Source: Nemertoderma westbladi (lineage: Eukaryota > Xenacoelomorpha > Nemertodermatida > Nemertodermatidae). From it: a DNA stretch of 43,999 nucleotides. Numbering within the stretch: position 1 is the stretch's first letter; every line of letters begins with the position of its first letter. The notes below the pieces were generated by a model. It was not told where the DNA came from, did not search any database, and worked only from the letters and a program-made list of their open reading frames with translations. Positions 12,653 through 22,124 of the stretch are shown one piece after another. A program made the position numbers and the translations under genes. The stretch spans positions 1 to 43,999 of the forward strand of contig JAUCBJ010007801.1 in assembly GCA_032718475.1 (NCBI GenBank), in the 5' to 3' direction.

Positions 12653-13921
12653 ATGAAGACATCAAGTGGGAACGATATTGTTCTACCGGGATGGAGATTC
12701 TACACAATGGTGAGTTTCCTTATCGCCTTTCAATTGATACCAGGTTGGTGTACCAACTTACTAGAGTCCTTCTTCCCTATTGTGGTACATCAACGTGGCT
12801 GGTCTAACGCAATGATTGGCGCTCTACTCTCTGCCTTCGCTTTAGTCAGATTGTTGATCTATATTGTTTGCCCTCATGCAATCAGTAACTGGGGGACACG
12901 AATTTCTATGGGAGTGTTCGGAATTATAGGATCAATTTCCCTATTGGCGTTTGGATTTGTGGAATATATACCAATTAATGAGTTTGGGTTGTATATTTTC
13001 GCGTGTTTTTCACTTCGAATTATTGAAGGCATCGGTCTCAACATAAGTTATACATATTCCTACAATCTATTGGTAGAGTTAATGCCAAACCATAGAAGTT
13101 CTATAAGCGGCATCGTTCTTATATTTGGCTCTCTGGGTTACACTCTTTCACCAATCTTCGGTTCCGCCATTTACGTAAACTTCGGGTTTGAATATCCATT
13201 CGTAATTTCTGGTTTGATGTTTCTCCTAATCGTCCTTTACATCTGGTACGAGGCACCGGGTTATCTTCATGACAGATGCGAAAACTCCGAAGATCGTCCA
13301 ACTTATATTGGAATCCTCAAGAATCCAGGAATTACAGTTATATATATTCTGGAATTATTCGCATCGATTTTGGGGTATTTTACAATGGCTAACTATGCTG
13401 CATATGTCTATAACTACTACCATGCAAGCCAATATAACATTGGTCTCTACTTTATGATTTTTCCTGTTCTTAAAAGTTCTATTAGTATCTTGCTGACTGT
13501 TTTGCTGAATAGACTGACTACAATTTACCCAACTATAATTGGTATAATATTAATGACAGCATCCATGCACCTAATGGGCCCAACTGAAGCCTTGGGTATT
13601 CCATATTCCTTAACTATTTCTCTAATTGGAATGGCGATACATGGAAGTGGTGCTGGGATGTTTACCGTTCCAGCATTCGAGACACAAGCTCGATTGGCAA
13701 CAAATGTCTGCGGTTTCCGAGATAACGTAGATACAAGGGCGGTTCTCCAACAAGGTCTAAGAATAACATACTCTGTTGGTTATATGGTGGGGGCAGCGTT
13801 TGGGGGTCTAATAAATGATCTAGAAGGATTCCAAGTTGCTTCATCATTAATCAGTCTTATTGGAATCCCATTTGTTTTTGCTTTGATTGGCTTATTTTTC
13901 TGTAACTATGTTAATGAGTAA
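12653..13921 (+). CDS. MFS transporter, SLC18B1-like, copy 1 (intronless, 422 aa)
   Basis: Predicted membrane transporter of the major facilitator superfamily. The frame is intact from ATG at 12653 to TAA at 13921, with no introns. About twelve hydrophobic segments are visible: roughly residues 16-34, 54-73, 84-102, 111-130, 150-166, 182-198, 228-246, 262-283, 290-308, 317-338, 371-388 and 397-418. A short charged hydrophilic loop (residues 203-222, YLHDRCENSEDRP) separates the two halves. After segment 2 the loop HAISNWGTR resembles the degenerate MFS motif A, RIIEGIG lies in segment 4, and MHLMGPTEALGIP (305-317) resembles the conserved GPTP motif of SLC18B1, a vesicular polyamine transporter. 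Substrate is therefore an inference. Length is close to the human protein (about 456 aa). The first ATG in frame was chosen. A near-identical paralogue lies at 19818-21086. AATTAAA occurs downstream as a possible poly-A signal. Confidence 0.88.
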   Translation: MKTSSGNDIVLPGWRFYTMVSFLIAFQLIPGWCTNLLESFFPIVVHQRGWSNAMIGALLSAFALVRLLIYIVCPHAISNWGTRISMGVFGIIGSISLLAFGFVEYIPINEFGLYIFACFSLRIIEGIGLNISYTYSYNLLVELMPNHRSSISGIVLIFGSLGYTLSPIFGSAIYVNFGFEYPFVISGLMFLLIVLYIWYEAPGYLHDRCENSEDRPTYIGILKNPGITVIYILELFASILGYFTMANYAAYVYNYYHASQYNIGLYFMIFPVLKSSISILLTVLLNRLTTIYPTIIGIILMTASMHLMGPTEALGIPYSLTISLIGMAIHGSGAGMFTVPAFETQARLATNVCGFRDNVDTRAVLQQGLRITYSVGYMVGAAFGGLINDLEGFQVASSLISLIGIPFVFALIGLFFCNYVNE

Positions 13922-13980
13922 CATTGACCTATTAAATGTTACAACTACATGATGTAATCAATTAAACAAACAATGGCAAT

Positions 13981-14264
13981 TAAGGTCAGAGGATGGTTGA
14001 AGGTTTAATGCGTTATATTACAAAAAGCTGAGCCCAACAAAAAGTTATAATAATATGAAACCACTCACTCATTCACCCATAACCCCAATAATAAATTGTA
14101 AATCTTCATGGCAGCTATATAAACTCACTAACATCCTACGCTTTTGTATTGTAAGTTTATCATATTAAATCTGATATTATAAACTCCACTAATTGTGAAA
14201 TTTTGTCAGATAATTTCGATATGGTAAAGTTTACTTCAGGTTAATCACTCAGGATATATCCAGA
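13981..14264. other. Spacer
   Basis: No feature recognised. A short block (ATGGCAGCTATATAAACTC near 14110) recurs near 21550, probably a decayed extension of the segmental duplication. Confidence 0.5.
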
Positions 14265-14770
14265 AACGATCTTTACCTGCGATCATTTTTAGAGCCAGCT
14301 GGTGCCGCTGAACTGGTTAACGCTACACTCACTGATGAGGTCTGATAGGCCGAAACGCGCGTCTAACGCTGGTTCAACCCGCGGTGACGTGCTTCCATAT
14401 GAAATCGTATTAAAATACCATCATAATTAATTGTGACAATTTCGCTAACTTTGTGGATTGAACGAACCACTAATAGTATTTTTAAGGTTAGAGTTTATTG
14501 CGAAAAGGTGCAGTGTTACATGTTATGTGGTGCTTCATCAGATTTCGACTGGGTTACATGATAGAGGAAACGGAATAAAAACAATAAGGGGAGCACGGTT
14601 CAAAGACAGGACAGTGGACCTACGATTCATCTACTATCACTATTACTACAAATTCGAAATCCAATGTTAAAAAAATCCAAAATTTCAGATCATAATGTGG
14701 AAATAGTTAAATAAATTCAGATACAGTTCTTAAATAAATTTACATTGAAATACAAACACTTGGATTAAAA
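14265..14770 (+). mobile_element. Hammerhead-ribozyme-bearing dispersed repeat, copy 1 (about 0.5 kb)
   Basis: Shared with the split copy at 25336-25680 plus 26907-27085, from ATCTTTACCTGCGATC to AAACACTTGGATTAAAA. Near its 5' end it holds a hammerhead ribozyme core (14332-14363). There is no coding frame. Such ribozymes are known in Penelope-like retroelements and in small animal retrozymes, so this is probably a non-autonomous element of that kind or the terminal repeat of one. Assignment is an inference. Confidence 0.75.
14332..14363 (+). ncRNA. Hammerhead ribozyme core (type I-like, minimal stem III), copy 1
   Basis: The conserved core is complete: CTGATGA, stem II GGTC/GGCC around the loop TGATA, then GAAA, a very short stem III carrying the palindromic loop GCGC, and GTC as predicted cleavage site. 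Stem I is only partly visible (GTTA at 14316-14319 against TAAC at 14364-14367). Such short stem III with a self-complementary loop is known from Penelope-like element hammerheads, proposed to act as dimers. Confidence 0.78.
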
Positions 14771-15095
14771 TTAAACTTAATTTGAAATAGGGTTGGTGCG
14801 CGAAAAAAAATGTTGGGCTAGAAATAATAGAATAAGAGGTAACAAGGTGCCCTGAATCGAGTGTTTTTTTGTAAAAACACGTGGAAACGGTCGAAATGGC
14901 GGGTTTAAGTAAGCCCGGCCCGGGAAGCAAATTTTGAAAATCGGCTGTGATTGGCTGCTACAGATTTGACGTCACTACGCAGCGCTCTGATAATTTCTTA
15001 TATTGGTTTCTATGGGGGGTAATTTTAGATTCGTTCAAATATATATTTAATCTCAAACATTTCACACGTGGCTTATATCAATTGAAAGCGGAGAG
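14771..15095. other. Spacer
   Basis: No gene recognised. AT-rich with one GC-richer stretch around 14900-15000. Confidence 0.5.
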
Positions 15096-15560
15096 TCTTG
15101 CGCGTCTTTAGACACTAGGCCCTACAATTAATTAAATTCATGATCATGAACATTGATAAAATACTGTTTGCAATTTTGCAAACGTGGTGGATTGCCTGAC
15201 TCCGCATACAAGCACTCACCAACTCAGCCCTAGCCACCTATTGCATTGCAGTATCGGAGTAGGCCTATTGCTGTATTGTTGATTAAGTTCATTAAGTTGA
15301 GTAAACCTACCGCTGTACCACTCTTAGGTCACCGCTGACCGGTACGCGTATACTACTAGGAACACCTACTTGCATGAACATCTGGGATTGGTTAATTAAC
15401 TATTATTTGATTGGACGATGAATTCATGTAAGGAATGGGGAGAGGGGCCGAACTAGTGTAAGGGTTTTTATACTCAGTTGGTAGGTTGAAAATGTTCCAA
15501 ACGCTGTAAGGAATGGAGAAATTGGGTGAAATCATGTAAGGGTTATCTGCCTATTAAACG
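15096..15560 (+). repeat. Long inverted repeat, left arm
   Basis: Imperfectly inverted relative to 17612-18035. Matching blocks include CATTAAGTTGA, GGGATTGGTTAAT, CTATTATTTGATTGGACG, CATGTAAGGAATGG, GTGTAAGGGTTTTTATAC, CAAACGCTGTAAGGAATGG. The outer end is GCGCGTCTTTAGACACTA. Confidence 0.88.
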
Positions 15561-16127
15561 GTTCATTGCCAGACGACAGTAAAAAATATATACGAATAGC
15601 AGTATACATATATTTAGAGTGGAAATAATGTTGTATAAGGAATCATTTTACACACCATTTACTCCTTGAATTTTCTGATCGAATATATTATAATAATAAA
15701 GTAGTTTTACTACTAGTATTTATTTAATATGGAAATTAATTCATTTTAAATTCATATTTAGAAGCAGTTCACAATGTATGTAAACATAAAAGCTCCAATG
15801 AAATAAATTCTTAATTTTTGTAATGTGCTTAAGCATTTGTTCGATTTGCATTTTTGTTTATCAACAAGTTTCTAGAGCGTTTTTTAGCGCGTGAAGTCTT
15901 ATCAGTACCGCAGGTTGGCCAGCAACACAGCATGCATCCGTTTAATGTAGTCTTTTGTTAATGTCCGTTTAGTGCAGTTGGATGGACACGAATAGCAGAC
16001 CGACTATTCCTAACCAAATACTACTACATATAATCGGCCTACTGCATTGAAACTGCACATTGAGATGCTATGCCAGCTTAACAAAAACATCATGTTCATC
16101 AGCACCATGCAAACCACAATTGGCAAG
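15561..16127. other. Interior of the inverted-repeat unit, unrecognised
   Basis: AT-rich. A short block near 16065 (GAGATGCTATGCCAGCTTAAC) resembles the 3' end of retroelement family A in reverse orientation. No gene. Confidence 0.5.
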
Positions 16128-16308
16128 CGTAATCGTAATGCAGCATGCATTAAGAATGCTATGCCGGCTTATCAACAAAGTTGCACCGCCATAACTCCAT
16201 ATCCCCCATGAATTTCGCGCGAGATTATCCGCATATTCAAGGCCGGTGTCCTTAAGAGGCGTCTCAAGAAAGTCATGGGCTGTCCATCATGCTTATTTTC
16301 TCCATGGG
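16128..16308 (-). pseudogene. Retroelement family A, reverse copy, 3' part (split by LTR-like insertion)
   Basis: Reverse complement of the family A 3' end: the segments matching FVDKPAQHS, the RRILKDTGLED region and CATGGAGAAAATAAGCATG. The rest of the copy continues at 17406-17475 after a 1092-bp insertion. Several substitutions show old age. Confidence 0.8.
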
Positions 16309-17400
16309 TGTTCGCGCTTTTAGACCTTTAGCAGTTTAACCTGCCAATTTTAGTTGTCCTCTTGTTTATAAATCGACTTTAGCCTATATCAATTACCTAG
16401 TGTACTGAAGTTACATCAGCCGAAGCCAGTCTGTGCGCGACCTTTCACCCACGCTTTTGGGAGACTGGATTCGGATTCCTTGATAGTGATTGCAGTGTAG
16501 ACCTACTGTATTATTCGATTGATCGTTACCATATAATCTCTGACAATATATTTACTTTCGGGGAAATATTAACAGTTCCTTTAGGACGTGGCGCTTTAAG
16601 TATAAAAACAGAGTTATGACTTATACTAATCACAACTAGATGGCCACAGAGTTTCGTAAATAGCGCATTCTTTAGGAGATGCTTTATTAACCTTCACACT
16701 ACTTCACACGACTTCACACTAATCTGCCGACCGTCACTGAATTTGATCATATATAAGGAGGATCGCAACTGACACATGTAGGGATTATGAAATAGCATTT
16801 AATTCACACAAAAACCACTATAATGTAAGTCGCAGTTGCTACCGGTAAACCTGTTCCTCTTATACCTTCAGTAATCAAGAAGATTGGGGGTTTTATGATT
16901 ACTTATCGGTATTCTCCAAATATAACAGCAATATCCATTAACATAACAACAATTAATAACAGAAGTAAAATAATGCGGTGAACAGTCAGTATGTGTTACA
17001 TAATGCATGAAATGTTGTATGAAATATGTGTTCCGATGTTAATAGTTTTACGTTCTTATAATCAAAGCCATCTGATGTTTAGGCCAAAGTCTGAAACTTC
17101 TACACAGAAGTACAGAAGATTCCGAGCCGGTTCTGGTGCTCAGAAAAAAAGGTAAACAAAGACCGTAATGCATTGCGCGGGTTTCCATAGGCCTCTGTCC
17201 GATATAAGGGGGAAAATCGCTCTGATTGGCTGAATAGGCAGAACAAAGAAAAGTTCTACGTCCACAGAGAATCCGCTGATAGATGTCGTCACACCAGCTC
17301 CAATTCCTTCCCGTCGCGTAGTTGGACAAATTCAGGGCTATTTTAGAGTATTCTGCGCATTGCGGAAAAATGACTTGTTATGTCCGCAAAAGCTTTTACA
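16309..17400. mobile_element. Solo-LTR-like element, copy 1 (1092 bp)
   Basis: Begins TGTTCGCGCTTTT and ends AAAAGCTTTTACA, so it has TG...CA ends with short partial inverted repeats. It is flanked by a 5-bp target duplication ATGGG (16304-16308 and 17401-17405). Comparison with intact family A copies confirms the empty site. Homologous copies lie at 25681-26901 (inverse orientation) and 43183-43999. No coding frame. TG...CA ends with 5-bp duplications fit a solo LTR of an unidentified retrotransposon. Confidence 0.8.
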
Positions 17401-17405
17401 ATGGG

Positions 17406-17475
17406 GCTGCCATAGCACAAGATTGGGCACTGGCTGGTCCTCACGGCAAAAACAATGTCATACAAAGGAATGTAT
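17406..17475 (-). pseudogene. Retroelement family A, reverse copy, 5' part
   Basis: Reverse complement matches CATTGCTTTCGCCGTGAGG through GGCAGCCTCATGG of the other family A copies. It joins directly with 16128-16308 when the LTR-like insertion is removed. Confidence 0.75.
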
Positions 17476-17611
17476 CCCTAGACACTAGTATTGCCAATGT
17501 TCCAATCGTTATAGCTTACTCATGCAGCCCTGTACAACGCAATGTTATACTGCCTAGAATAATATCACATGTTAGTCTAAGTCTACTCTTCTAATACTGT
17601 TGGTACTGTAT

Positions 17612-18035
17612 AATAACCCTCACATGAATTCACCCAATTTCTCCATTCCTTACAGCGTTTGGAACACTTTCTACCTGCCAACTGAGTATAAAAACCCTTA
17701 CACTAGTTCGACCCCTATCTCCATTCCTTACATGATTTCAACGTCCAATCAAATAATAGTTCATTAACCAATCCCAGGCTACAATTCAAGATGTGTTCCT
17801 ACTAGTAGTGTAAGGATTGGGAATACGCGACCGGTATACATTTCAACTTAATGAACTTCAGCTGCAATACAGCAATACTCCGATAATGCAATGCAATACG
17901 TGGATAGGGCTGAGTGGTTGAGTGCATGCATCTGTAATCAGGCAATCTGCGAGTTTATAATTGTGAATTGATTCATTTTATCAACGTTTATCACCATGAA
18001 TTAAATTAATTGTAGTGTCAAAAGACGCACGCTAG
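17612..18035 (-). repeat. Long inverted repeat, right arm
   Basis: Inverse of 15096-15560, with small insertions and deletions. The outer end reads GTGTCAAAAGACGCACGC. About 2.05 kb separates the arms. Confidence 0.88.
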
Positions 18036-18681
18036 GGTGGCTAGTCCCTTTTAAACATTCTTGCCGAAACGAAAACACCTCCAAAGAGGTGACTGACGGA
18101 TTTAACCACTATCACTACGCCTGAAGTGGTTGGAATTATTTCAACTAACTTTTGAATACGCGGTTCTTATTGAATAATAGTACAGTATAATATTAAGAAT
18201 CCAAATTGAGTTAGCAGAATAATGTTTTGCATTATTTTTTAACACATCATCAATGAATATAATAGCATAGACTGTAGGGACTGTAAGGACGGTTCAATTT
18301 TGATTCCCCCCCCCCCCCCCCCCCTTCTATGTTCTATCTGGATGGCCTTCTACAGTATATTATACAGAATCAACTTTATAAGTAGTGAAAGATCTGTATA
18401 TTAATGTTATACATTTACAAACTCGATACCCTTAATTCCACACAAATAAACGCCCCACAATTGGAATATTATTTAAACGCTCCTTATAAAAATATTATTA
18501 GTATAAATACTGTACTATGCACTGTATGCATTTTATATACTGTATATACATTATAAAAATATTGTACCGTAAAGGATCCTAACACATATCACATATCACG
18601 ATTGGCCACAAAAAGCAATACGTCCTACAGTATAACAAACCAATTTAAAAGTGGCTTACATTTTATTGTCTAACACAGACT
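18036..18681. other. Spacer with poly-C tract
   Basis: No gene recognised. C tract at 18306-18324. AT-rich with runs such as TATACTGTATATACATTAT near 18535. Confidence 0.6.
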
Positions 18682-18692
18682 CTCCTTTCCAC

Positions 18693-18777
18693 GTTGTGGC
18701 GGTGCAATTTTGTTGACAAGCCGGCACAGCATTCTTAAAAATGCAGCTGCAATGCAGCATGCCGATCCTATCCTATC
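18693..18777 (+). mobile_element. Retroelement family A, 85-bp 3' fragment
   Basis: Only the last codons and 3' UTR remain (GTGGCGGTGCAATTTTGTT ... GCAGCATGCCGATCC), ending in a CTATC-type tail rather than TAG. It is flanked by an 11-bp duplication CTCCTTTCCAC at 18682-18692 and 18778-18788, showing a genuine extreme 5'-truncated insertion. Confidence 0.9.
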
Positions 18778-18788
18778 CTCCTTTCCAC

Positions 18789-19323
18789 TTTGTTACACTT
18801 TTTTATCTATTGTGCTGACTTCGATTTACACATGTCCACTATTGTGGTAACGGTTAGTAAAATATGGCAAAAAGAATGTCGCTAGATGGCGTAAGAGTAT
18901 TGATAAAGTGTGTTAAAAAGTGTGCAATGTGAATTTTCCTAACCCTTCGTTAAATTGTCCAAAAAACAATTTGGCAAAATTTCAGACCATCTTTCAAAAA
19001 TGTTAGCACTATTGGTTAGGGCAATTTCATGGTAGCACAATGAATGTACAGTAGAAAGAGTGCAAACAGTAAGCACAATGACAGTTTGGCACACTCACAC
19101 ATAATCTTATTTTTGACAACCGTAACTCATGTCAAACCACACACACATAATGCAGCGGCATGGCAGTTTTTGTGAGCCACCGTACGTCCTGGCAGTGAAT
19201 ATCTTGCCAACTCGCAAGCAATATTGTGCCCTTTGTATGCACAATGATTTCCGTATACATACTGTATTATACCCTCCTATTGTACAACAACCACTACCTA
19301 CAGTATAATATATTGCACCCATT
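18789..19323. other. Spacer
   Basis: No gene or repeat recognised. Confidence 0.55.
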
Positions 19324-19484
19324 TACAAACTTATTATTGTATGTTTAACTGCATTATACGCATAACAAATTTTGTCTTATTCACCGAAATAAATAAATAG
19401 CATTCGTTCTATTGTTTACATGATTCAGATAATTAGTTTGCACTCTCAGTCGGATAATTATATTACGTATATTTCCGTGACAGT

Positions 19485-19727
19485 GGGGGAACTTAAAGTA
19501 AATCCCATTTCGGCGAATTAATATCTCTTCTCAATGTTAAGTTATCAATTAAAGGAAAGGGGCAGGTTATAGTGGCACTTTATTTTCATCAAAACAATAA
19601 ACGAAAATCAATAGAAGAGGATAGACTTGTATTATTTTTTTATAGTAATCAGCTGTTATTTGCGTCGATTTCCCCTGGTAAGGGGTGGATTTTGATTGCG
19701 TCAACAGACCCCCCCCCCCCCCCCCCC
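19485..19727 (-). mobile_element. Poly-C MITE upstream of MFS gene copy 2
   Basis: Same element and position as 12331-12562, but the C run here is 19 bp (19709-19727) against 8 bp. The MITE was therefore present before the duplication and its homopolymer changed later. Confidence 0.75.
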
Positions 19728-19817
19728 ATCTGCATTTTAGCAAAGGCATAAATTTTTGTCGTTTATTAGAAATAGTTGAAAAACACCACCTATAAGAACT
19801 TGCAACATACTTGTTAA

Positions 19818-21086
19818 ATGAAGACATCAAGTGGGAACGATATTGTTCTACCGGGATGGAGATTCTACACAATGGTGAGTTTCCTTATCGCCTTCCAATT
19901 GATACCAGGTTGGTGTACCAACTTACTAGAGTCCTTCTTCCCTATTGTGGTACATCAACGTGGCTGGTCTAACGCAATGATTGGCGCTCTACTCTCTGCC
20001 TTCGCTTTAGTCAGATTGTTGATCTATATTGTTTGCCCTCATGCAATCAGTAACTGGGGGACACGAATTTCTATGGGAGTGTTCGGAATTATAGGATCAA
20101 TTTCGCAATTGGCGTTTGGATTTGTGGAATATATACCAATTAATGAGTTTGGGTTGTATATTTTCGCGTGTTTTTCACTTCGAATTATTGAAGGCATCGG
20201 TCTCAACATAAGTTATACATATTCCTACAATCTATTGGTAGAGTTGATGCCAAACCATAGAAGTTCTATAAGCAGCATCGTTCTTATAATTGGCTCCCTG
20301 GGTTCTACTCTTTCACCAATCTTCGGTTCCGCCATTTACGTAAACTTCGGGTTTGAATATCCATTTATAATTTCTGGTTTGATGTTTCTCCTAATCGTCC
20401 TTTACATCTGGTACGAGGCACCGGGTTATCTTCATGACAGATGCGAAAACTCCGAAGATCGTCCAACTTATATTGGAATCCTCAAGAATCCAGGAATTAC
20501 AGTTATATATATTCTGGAATTATTCGGAGCTATTTTAGGGTATTTTACACTGGCTAACTATGCTGCATATGTCTATAACTACTACCATGCAAGTCAATAT
20601 AACATTGGTCTCTACTTTATGATTTTTCCTGTTCTTAAAAGTTCTATTAGTATCTTGCTGACTGTTTTGCTGAATAGACTGACTACAATTTACCCAACTA
20701 TAATTGGTATAATATTAATGACAGCATCCATGCACCTAATGGGCCCAACTGAAGCCTTGGGTATTCCATATTCCTTAACTATTTCTCTAATTGGAATGGC
20801 AATACTTGGAAGTGGTAACGGGATGTTTAGCGTTCCAGCATTTGAGACACAAGCTCGATTGGCAATAAATGTCTGCGGTTTCCGAGACAACGTAGATACA
20901 AGGGCGGTTCTCCAACAAGGTCTAAGAATAACATACTCTGTTGGTTATATGGTGGGGGCAGCGGTTGGGGGTCTAATAAATGATCTAGAAGGATTCCAAG
21001 TTGCGTCATCGATAATCAGTCTTATTGGAATCCCATTTGTTTTTGCTTTGATTGGCTTATTTTTCTGTAACTACGTTAATGAGTAA
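19818..21086 (+). CDS. MFS transporter, SLC18B1-like, copy 2 (intronless, 422 aa)
   Basis: Intact paralogue of the gene at 12653-13921, same length, same start context, about twelve membrane segments. By eye I count 14 amino-acid differences (about 97% identity): L97Q, G153S, F158I, Y163S, V184I, A237G, S238A, M245L, H330L, A334N, T338S, T350I, F383V, L399I, going from copy 1 to copy 2. They cluster in segments around 153-163, 237-245 and 330-350. About a dozen silent differences are also present, so both copies look maintained as proteins. Role: membrane transport of an unknown solute, SLC18B1-like by motifs such as RIIEGIG and MHLMGPTEALG. Both frames lack introns, suggesting either retrocopy ancestry or a naturally intronless lineage. 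Confidence 0.88.
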   Translation: MKTSSGNDIVLPGWRFYTMVSFLIAFQLIPGWCTNLLESFFPIVVHQRGWSNAMIGALLSAFALVRLLIYIVCPHAISNWGTRISMGVFGIIGSISQLAFGFVEYIPINEFGLYIFACFSLRIIEGIGLNISYTYSYNLLVELMPNHRSSISSIVLIIGSLGSTLSPIFGSAIYVNFGFEYPFIISGLMFLLIVLYIWYEAPGYLHDRCENSEDRPTYIGILKNPGITVIYILELFGAILGYFTLANYAAYVYNYYHASQYNIGLYFMIFPVLKSSISILLTVLLNRLTTIYPTIIGIILMTASMHLMGPTEALGIPYSLTISLIGMAILGSGNGMFSVPAFETQARLAINVCGFRDNVDTRAVLQQGLRITYSVGYMVGAAVGGLINDLEGFQVASSIISLIGIPFVFALIGLFFCNYVNE

Positions 21087-21145
21087 CATTGACCTATTAA
21101 ATGTTGCAACTACATGATGTAATCAATTAAACAAACAATGGCAAT

Positions 21146-21689
21146 TATGTAAGGTATAATATGTAATATGCAAGGTTAAATGCATTATATTACATTACCT
21201 ATCTCAGATCCTAATTACCAAAGTTTAGGTGCTCCTCACCCATTCGGATCGCATCTGTCAAATATGTAACTGTGGTGAGATGGAGGTCAAATATTTGGTC
21301 GCATTCCCTAAGTACGATCCATTGAGATCCAAATACATAGATTATTAATAGAAAGCCAATCTTTCAGTAAATCATGAATTTCAAATGGCTCCGAAAACCG
21401 AAGGACTATAACTCCACTCAAGCTAACTATATTATGTAGTCGGTGTAACAACCATATCTGCAACACTGCAATGAATTTATATGTGTTGTTTTATGTTTAT
21501 GTTTGTATTTGTTTTGTGTTTGTATTGTGTTTGAATGAAAGTAAATGTTTATGGCAGCTATATAAACTCCCTCTCCTACGTTTTAAATCTTACATTTTTA
21601 CATTCTTACATAATATTCTTATTATTATTATATATGTGTTATTGTGTTTATATTTCATAGTTCAATAAGTCTGGTCAGGTCCCCAGATC
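21146..21689. other. Spacer
   Basis: No gene recognised. AT-rich and TTTGT-rich. Confidence 0.55.
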
Positions 21690-22124
21690 CTGCTACCACT
21701 ATGGCAGTAATGATGTAAAAACATGTAGCTGTCAGCCCAGTATGGCAGGCCCGATAAGCACCAGTAGCCTATTCATTATTTAGTTGATCAAGAGTGGGTT
21801 GGTTTTAGCCCCGTCAACTAAATAAGTCATTGAGGGCTACAGCGCCTAGGGCACTATTGAAGGCAAAGGCTTAAGTACGCATCTGCAATATAGATGATAC
21901 ACGCCCCGCTCTGTCTAAACTGGACGCTCCTCTACCAGTGTTAGGTAACCTAACCCAGGAGGCACACTTGGTTCAGGGTGTAACAAAAGGACCCCTACAG
22001 TCAGCAGCAGGGCTGTAGGCCATGGATAGGTGGAAGGTAATCAACCAACGGCTAGACATGCTGACAAGGTCGGTGGAAGGTAATCAACCAACGGCGACCT
22101 ACTGCGAAGACGCTTGTAGGAGTT
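21690..22124 (+). mobile_element. Retroelement family B, probable 5' UTR
   Basis: The sequence changes to balanced composition and leads without break into the endonuclease frame. It holds a direct duplication of GGAAGGTAATCAACCAACGG at about 22032 and 22074. The exact 5' end is uncertain. Confidence 0.5.

Larger units (their letters stand above)
12171..13980 (+). repeat. Segmental duplication, copy 1
   Basis: Nearly identical to 19324-21145. The match starts at ACAAACTTATTATT and ends near CAAACAATGGCAATTA. It covers upstream DNA, a poly-C MITE, the MFS gene and its 3' flank. Confidence 0.93.
19324..21145 (+). repeat. Segmental duplication, copy 2
   Basis: Second copy of the 1.8-kb unit at 12171-13980, same orientation, about 7.15 kb away. 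Confidence 0.93.

Noticed and set aside
14540-14560. TCATCAG (inverse of CTGATGA) in the hammerhead-bearing repeat
   Set aside because: No stem II and GAAA on the minus strand near it.
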